Shown: piece after piece, positions 23,740-27,498 of the stretch | Numbering within the stretch: the stretch's first letter is position 1 | How the letters are laid out: every line of letters starts with the position of its first letter | Assembly: GCA_002104895.1 (NCBI GenBank) | Contig: MCFG01000090.1 | Span: 160,001-187,498 of the forward strand | Source: Anaeromyces robustus | Lineage: Eukaryota > Neocallimastigomycota > Neocallimastigomycetes > Neocallimastigales > Neocallimastigaceae | Direction: 5' to 3' | Length of the DNA: 27,498 bases | Translations under genes and position numbers: made by a program | Notes under the pieces: generated by a model | The model's database searches: none | What the model was told of the DNA's origin: nothing | What the model saw: only the letters and a program-made list of their open reading frames with translations

Positions 23740-23977
23740 GATATCTTTTATTAATATTTTCTTAATTATTATATTTATAATTTCTATTCTAATTGTTATT
23801 ATAATAACACAATAAAAATATATAATATAGTTTTTTTTTTTCTTTAGTTAAACAATAGATATCTTTTATTAATATTTTCTTAATTATTATATTTATAATT
23901 TCTATTCTAATTGTTATTATAATAACACAATAAAAATATATAATATAGTTTTTTTTCTCTTCTTTAGTTAAACAATA
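23740..23977. repeat. Recent 118-bp tandem duplication
   Basis: Bases 23740-23857 and 23858-23977 are nearly identical, from gatatcttttattaatattt to ctttagttaaacaata. They differ only in the T-rich stretch near the 3' end (all T against ttctctt). The identity in such a fast-changing background implies a recent event. Confidence 0.9.
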
Positions 23978-26812
23978 TAAGTTAATGTTATAATAGGATC
24001 AATGTGTATGGTGTATATTATTAAAATACTAAAATTTCTTTATCAATGTTTATTTTTTTTTTTTTTTTAAAAAAAGAAAAAAGAAAAAAGAAAAATCTTT
24101 AAAAATAATTTGTGATACTATAATTTAAGAAAATATAAATAATAAAATTTAAATAATAAATATCAATTTTAATAAAGTTACCATAAATGTTAAGTAATTT
24201 AAAATAATTTTTTTTATTTAAAAAATAGATTTTTTATATGTTTAGCTTTTTTATAAATTTATATTATATGTTTAGCTTTTTTATAAATTTATTTACTTAA
24301 CAGATGATATTTTATTTATATAATTTTAGATAGATAAAAATTAGTAAACTTATTTGTTAATCATCTTAATATTTCAATTAAATCGATGTATAGAAAACAA
24401 TATTATTAATTTTTTTTTTTTTTTAATATATACTTTTTAAAAATCAAAAAATCAAAAAAATATCTTCAACATAAATCACAAGTTTTTAATTAAATATGTT
24501 ATGTATAATTTTAATTAAACCATTTTAAAACCATAAAAACCAATACTCTTAAATGTTTTATTATATTTATGGTATCTATTTTAATTTTATGTCATTTTTG
24601 AATATCTATTTTAATTTTACGTCATTTTTGAAAAAAAAAAAAAAAAAATACATAAAAAAATACATAAAACAGAAAATCTTTAAAAAATTGTAATATATAT
24701 ATATAAACAAATTAGGAATATAAAATAAAATATTTATATTTTTCTTTCATATTGTAATATATTAGCATCTTATGATTATTATATTTTATTATGAATTTAT
24801 ATAAAATAATAAAAAGAAAAAAATATTAATTGCTTTCTAATTGCTTTTTTTATAATTGTTTTTTTTTTCTTTTAGTAATTCATATAGTTGAAGAAAGTTA
24901 ATAGGTCGATACTTACATTATACAGTGTGGCTGAGTTATGATTTTCCACAATATTAACTAAATTTTTTCTATTTAATTAAACAGGTTCTTCCATATTATA
25001 TGAATATGACATGACAATCATGCATAAAATATTTCGAGAATAATGACAATGTAAATTATTTTATTAACAAAAATAAAGAACAGGAATGTTTTATTTTTAA
25101 AAATAAAAAAGAAAACATAAGTATATCCGTACATAGATTTAATATATTTAAAACATACATACATACCTACATACATACCTACATACATAAATAAATATAT
25201 AAATACGTAAATATATAAATACGTAAATATATATAAAATAATCATAACATATTTTATACAGACATATAATAAATATTCTTTATAGAAAATGCATAAATTA
25301 CAAAAAAGAAATATATTTAAATTAATTAATATTTATTTTATATATTTTATATATTTTATAGATTTTTATATTATTTTATTTTATATATTTTATTTTATTA
25401 TTTTTATTTTATTTTATTATTATTATTTGTTAACAGTTTTTTATCTTCTTTTGTTTTATGCTATAAAAATTTTTTTTCTATTTATTTAAATAAAATAAAA
25501 CATATACATTTTAAATAAAATGTTTATATTGTAATATATTATATAGTATATTATTAATATATTATCATAAAACACAGATATATTGAGTAATAAATTAGAA
25601 ATATTGTTTATTTAAAATAAATTAAATTATTTTTAATGAGTATGATTCTCATATTAAATAAATAAATAAATAAATAAATAGATAAATATTATATTAATAA
25701 ATAAATAAATGAATAAATAAATTAAAATTGTTAAAATAAAGTTTTTTTTATTCATTATTAAAAAAAACTTTAAGATACGGATTAAATTAAATCTATAGAA
25801 ATTTTCATGACAAGACAATAAAGTTTTTATTATATTAAAAAAAGAAAAATACAAAATTTAAAAATTTTATAAAAAAATATATATATATCTATATATATAA
25901 TAAATATATATGAAAACAATAATAATAATAATAAATAATTATAATAATAATTAATAACTATAATAATAATAATAATTAATAATTAATAATTAATTAATTA
26001 TATCTATAATAAAATAAAATATGTAAGAAATCACTTTTTTTTTATAATTTATATAATAAATTAGTTTTAAATACTTTTTATTTTTATAATTAATTATTTT
26101 TTAATTATAATATATATAATTCTTTATAATAATATTTATATTTCATTATTGATAACTTATAATAATTTCTATTTAACATTTTTTTCATATTATTTATTTA
26201 TTTATTTATTTAATTTATTTATTTAATTTATTTATTTATTTATTTATTTATTTAATTTATTATTATTATTATTATTAAAAACGATAATGGAAAAATGAAA
26301 TAATATGATAAAACAATTATGGAATAATTAAAACAGAATGATTTTATGATTAATATTATATTATAAACTTTATTAACCATTTATTAATAATACATTCATA
26401 TTATATATTTAAACATATATTTGTATATAATTTTTATATATTATATTATTCATCTTTATCTATATTATTTCAGTTTAAAATTTATTATTTTTTTTCTCAT
26501 TACACAAATGTTTTTAATTTGAACAATAATAACAAATAAATATACTTATATATTATATATAATATATTCTATAATATATTATACATATATTATTAATTGA
26601 AAGATTTCAATTACTAATATAAATATTAAAATAAATGAAAAACTTTTTTTTTTTTTTTTAACCTATAAAAATTTAAATTATTAAAAAAAAAAAGCAGATA
26701 AAAAAATTTTTTTTTCCTGGCCATCAAATATATATATACAATAAAAAAAAATAATTTTTTTTTTTTTTTTTTTTTTTTTAAACAAAATTAAAAGTAAAGA
26801 TAAAAAAAAAAT
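23978..26812. other. A+T-rich gene-free stretch with microsatellites
   Basis: Apart from the listed repeats I find only simple sequence. There is a cataca/taccta microsatellite with aaatacgtaaatatat repeats at 25153-25230, (TTTA)n and (TTA)n tracts at about 26191-26278, and (AAT/TAAT)n at about 25918-25995. The open frames here encode Ile/Tyr/Phe-rich low-complexity peptides and are not credible. One short exon-like island at 24917-24957 is described under the findings. Confidence 0.55.
24235..24632. repeat. Two separate 30-bp tandem duplications
   Basis: At 24235-24294 the unit tatatgtttagctttttta is repeated with a period of 30. At 24573-24632 the unit tatctattttaattttat plus gtcatttttga is repeated, also with a period of 30, with one t/c difference. 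The two units are unrelated in sequence. Confidence 0.85.
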
Positions 26813-26884
26813 AATTGTTTTGTAATTTTAAATAAATAAAAATAAAAGTAAAAATAAAAATAAAAGAAAAATTACAAAACAATT
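26813..26884 (+). promoter_or_regulatory. Perfect inverted repeat upstream of the transporter gene
   Basis: The 17-base arms aattgttttgtaatttt (26813-26829) and aaaattacaaaacaatt (26868-26884) surround a 38-base A-rich loop. The left arm starts 215 bases before the ATG at 27028. It could be a binding site for a dimeric protein or a hairpin in the 5' leader. Such palindromes also arise by chance or by replication slippage in DNA of this composition, so the role is unproven. Confidence 0.5.
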
Positions 26885-27027
26885 GAAAATAAAAAAAAAA
26901 TCCACATAAAAAATAAATTAATTTAAAAGAAAAAAATAATAATAATTTATCAATTTATTAATTTAACTTAAACAAAATCATTTTAATTTAAAGTTTGAAA
27001 ATTTGAAAATAAAAAAAAAATAACAAA

Positions 27028-27498
27028 ATGTTTGATACACAAGTACAATTATATATAGCTGTATCAATTTTTTGTATTAACCTATTTATTTATTATAATA
27101 GAAACATTTGACAGAACCGTTGTTGCTCTCAGCGGTGCTGCTTTAATGCTTTTATTAAAGATTATAGGTCAAAAAGAAGCAATCAAAGAAATTGATTTCA
27201 ATACTCTCGGTTTATTAATAGGTATGATGATTTTGGTTATGATAACCAAAAGAAGTGGTGTATTTGAATATATTGCTATTAAATTAGTTAAAATTGCAAG
27301 AGCTAGTCCAAAGAAAATTATGATATATTTATCTTTTACTACAGGTTTATTATCAGCATTATTAGACAATGTAACTACTATAATGTTAATTATACCCATT
27401 ACATTGAATATTACTGAAGAATTAAATATCAGTCCTATACCATTGATTATTACAGAAGTATTCGCTTCTAATGTTGGTGGAACAGGAACATTAATTGG
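27028..27498 (+). CDS. ArsB/NhaD/P-type ion transporter, 5' part, apparent frameshift
   Basis: This is the N-terminal part of a membrane permease of the ion-transporter superfamily (CitMHS-like; ArsB, NhaD and P protein relatives); the substrate could be an anion or sodium/proton exchange. The frame starts at ATG 27028 in a good A-rich context (aacaaaATG, MFDTQVQLYIAVSIF) and closes at TGA 27109. The downstream homologous frame carries DRTVVALSGAALMLLLKI, DFNTLGLLIGMMILVMITKR, GLLSALLDNVTTIMLIIPIT and EVFASNVGGTGTLIG; LLDNVTT and SNVGGTGTLIG are family hallmarks. About four membrane segments are covered before the window ends. The two parts meet if the T run 27068-27073 is read as five T instead of six (then SIFVLTYLFIIIETFDRT). 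No GT-AG intron in the needed phase explains it. The sequence resembles bacterial members, so acquisition from bacteria is plausible. Confidence 0.85.

Noticed and set aside
25018-25854. Tyr/Val/Ile-rich and Ile/Phe-rich frames
   Set aside because: They are translations of taca/tatt microsatellites and A/T-rich simple sequence.
27061-27101. A 41-base GT...AG intron that might explain the transporter frame change
   Set aside because: Removing it does not restore the homologous frame and would delete the conserved first membrane segment.
27169-27399. Minus-strand frame of 76 codons
   Set aside because: It is antisense to the transporter, whose plus-strand frame carries clear family motifs.
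1-27498. tRNA, rRNA and CRISPR features
   Set aside because: No tRNA-like box pair, rRNA-like block or regular repeat-spacer array was seen. The tandem repeats found have no unique spacers of constant length.

Overview
The window is eukaryotic DNA of extreme A+T content (by eye well above 80%), full of homopolymer runs, short tandem repeats and palindromes. It carries one very intron-rich secreted-protein gene, a LINE fragment, and the start of a gene with a bacterial-style permease sequence. This combination best fits an anaerobic gut fungus (Neocallimastigomycota). That assignment is an inference from composition, gene style and the permease; no marker gene is present.

Layout: (1) 1-1789 holds no recognisable gene. 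(2) 1790-15660, minus strand, is a single gene that I resolve into 49 exons and 48 introns. The spliced coding length is 6033 bases, giving 2010 residues plus stop. It has a signal peptide, then four consecutive copies of a 12-exon leucine-rich-repeat (LRR) module of about 360 residues each, then one long terminal exon. That exon holds the start of a fifth module, a Thr-rich linker, a Lys/Asp/Asn-rich region, about 12 copies of a 16-residue acidic repeat, and an amphipathic C-terminus. All 48 introns are phase 2, and nearly all split the last Leu codon of an LRR. Each corresponding exon has the same or nearly the same length in all four modules. (3) 15661-27027 is a gene-poor stretch of about 11 kb. 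It contains an LTR-like relic, a 22-bp minisatellite, a 383-bp tandem repeat array, a 5'-truncated LINE that inserted into that array with a clear target-site duplication, a second decayed repeat array (22.4-23.4 kb), and several recent small duplications. (4) 27028-27498, plus strand, is the 5' end of an ArsB/NhaD/P-type ion transporter gene. It needs a one-base shift in a T run to read through.

The two protein genes show no operon-like or functional link. The LRR gene looks like an extracellular or cell-surface binding protein that grew by repeated duplication of a whole multi-exon cassette. The most unusual items are this gene's exon architecture, the higher-order repeat in its tail, and a precise 38-bp inversion inside one copy of the 383-bp array.
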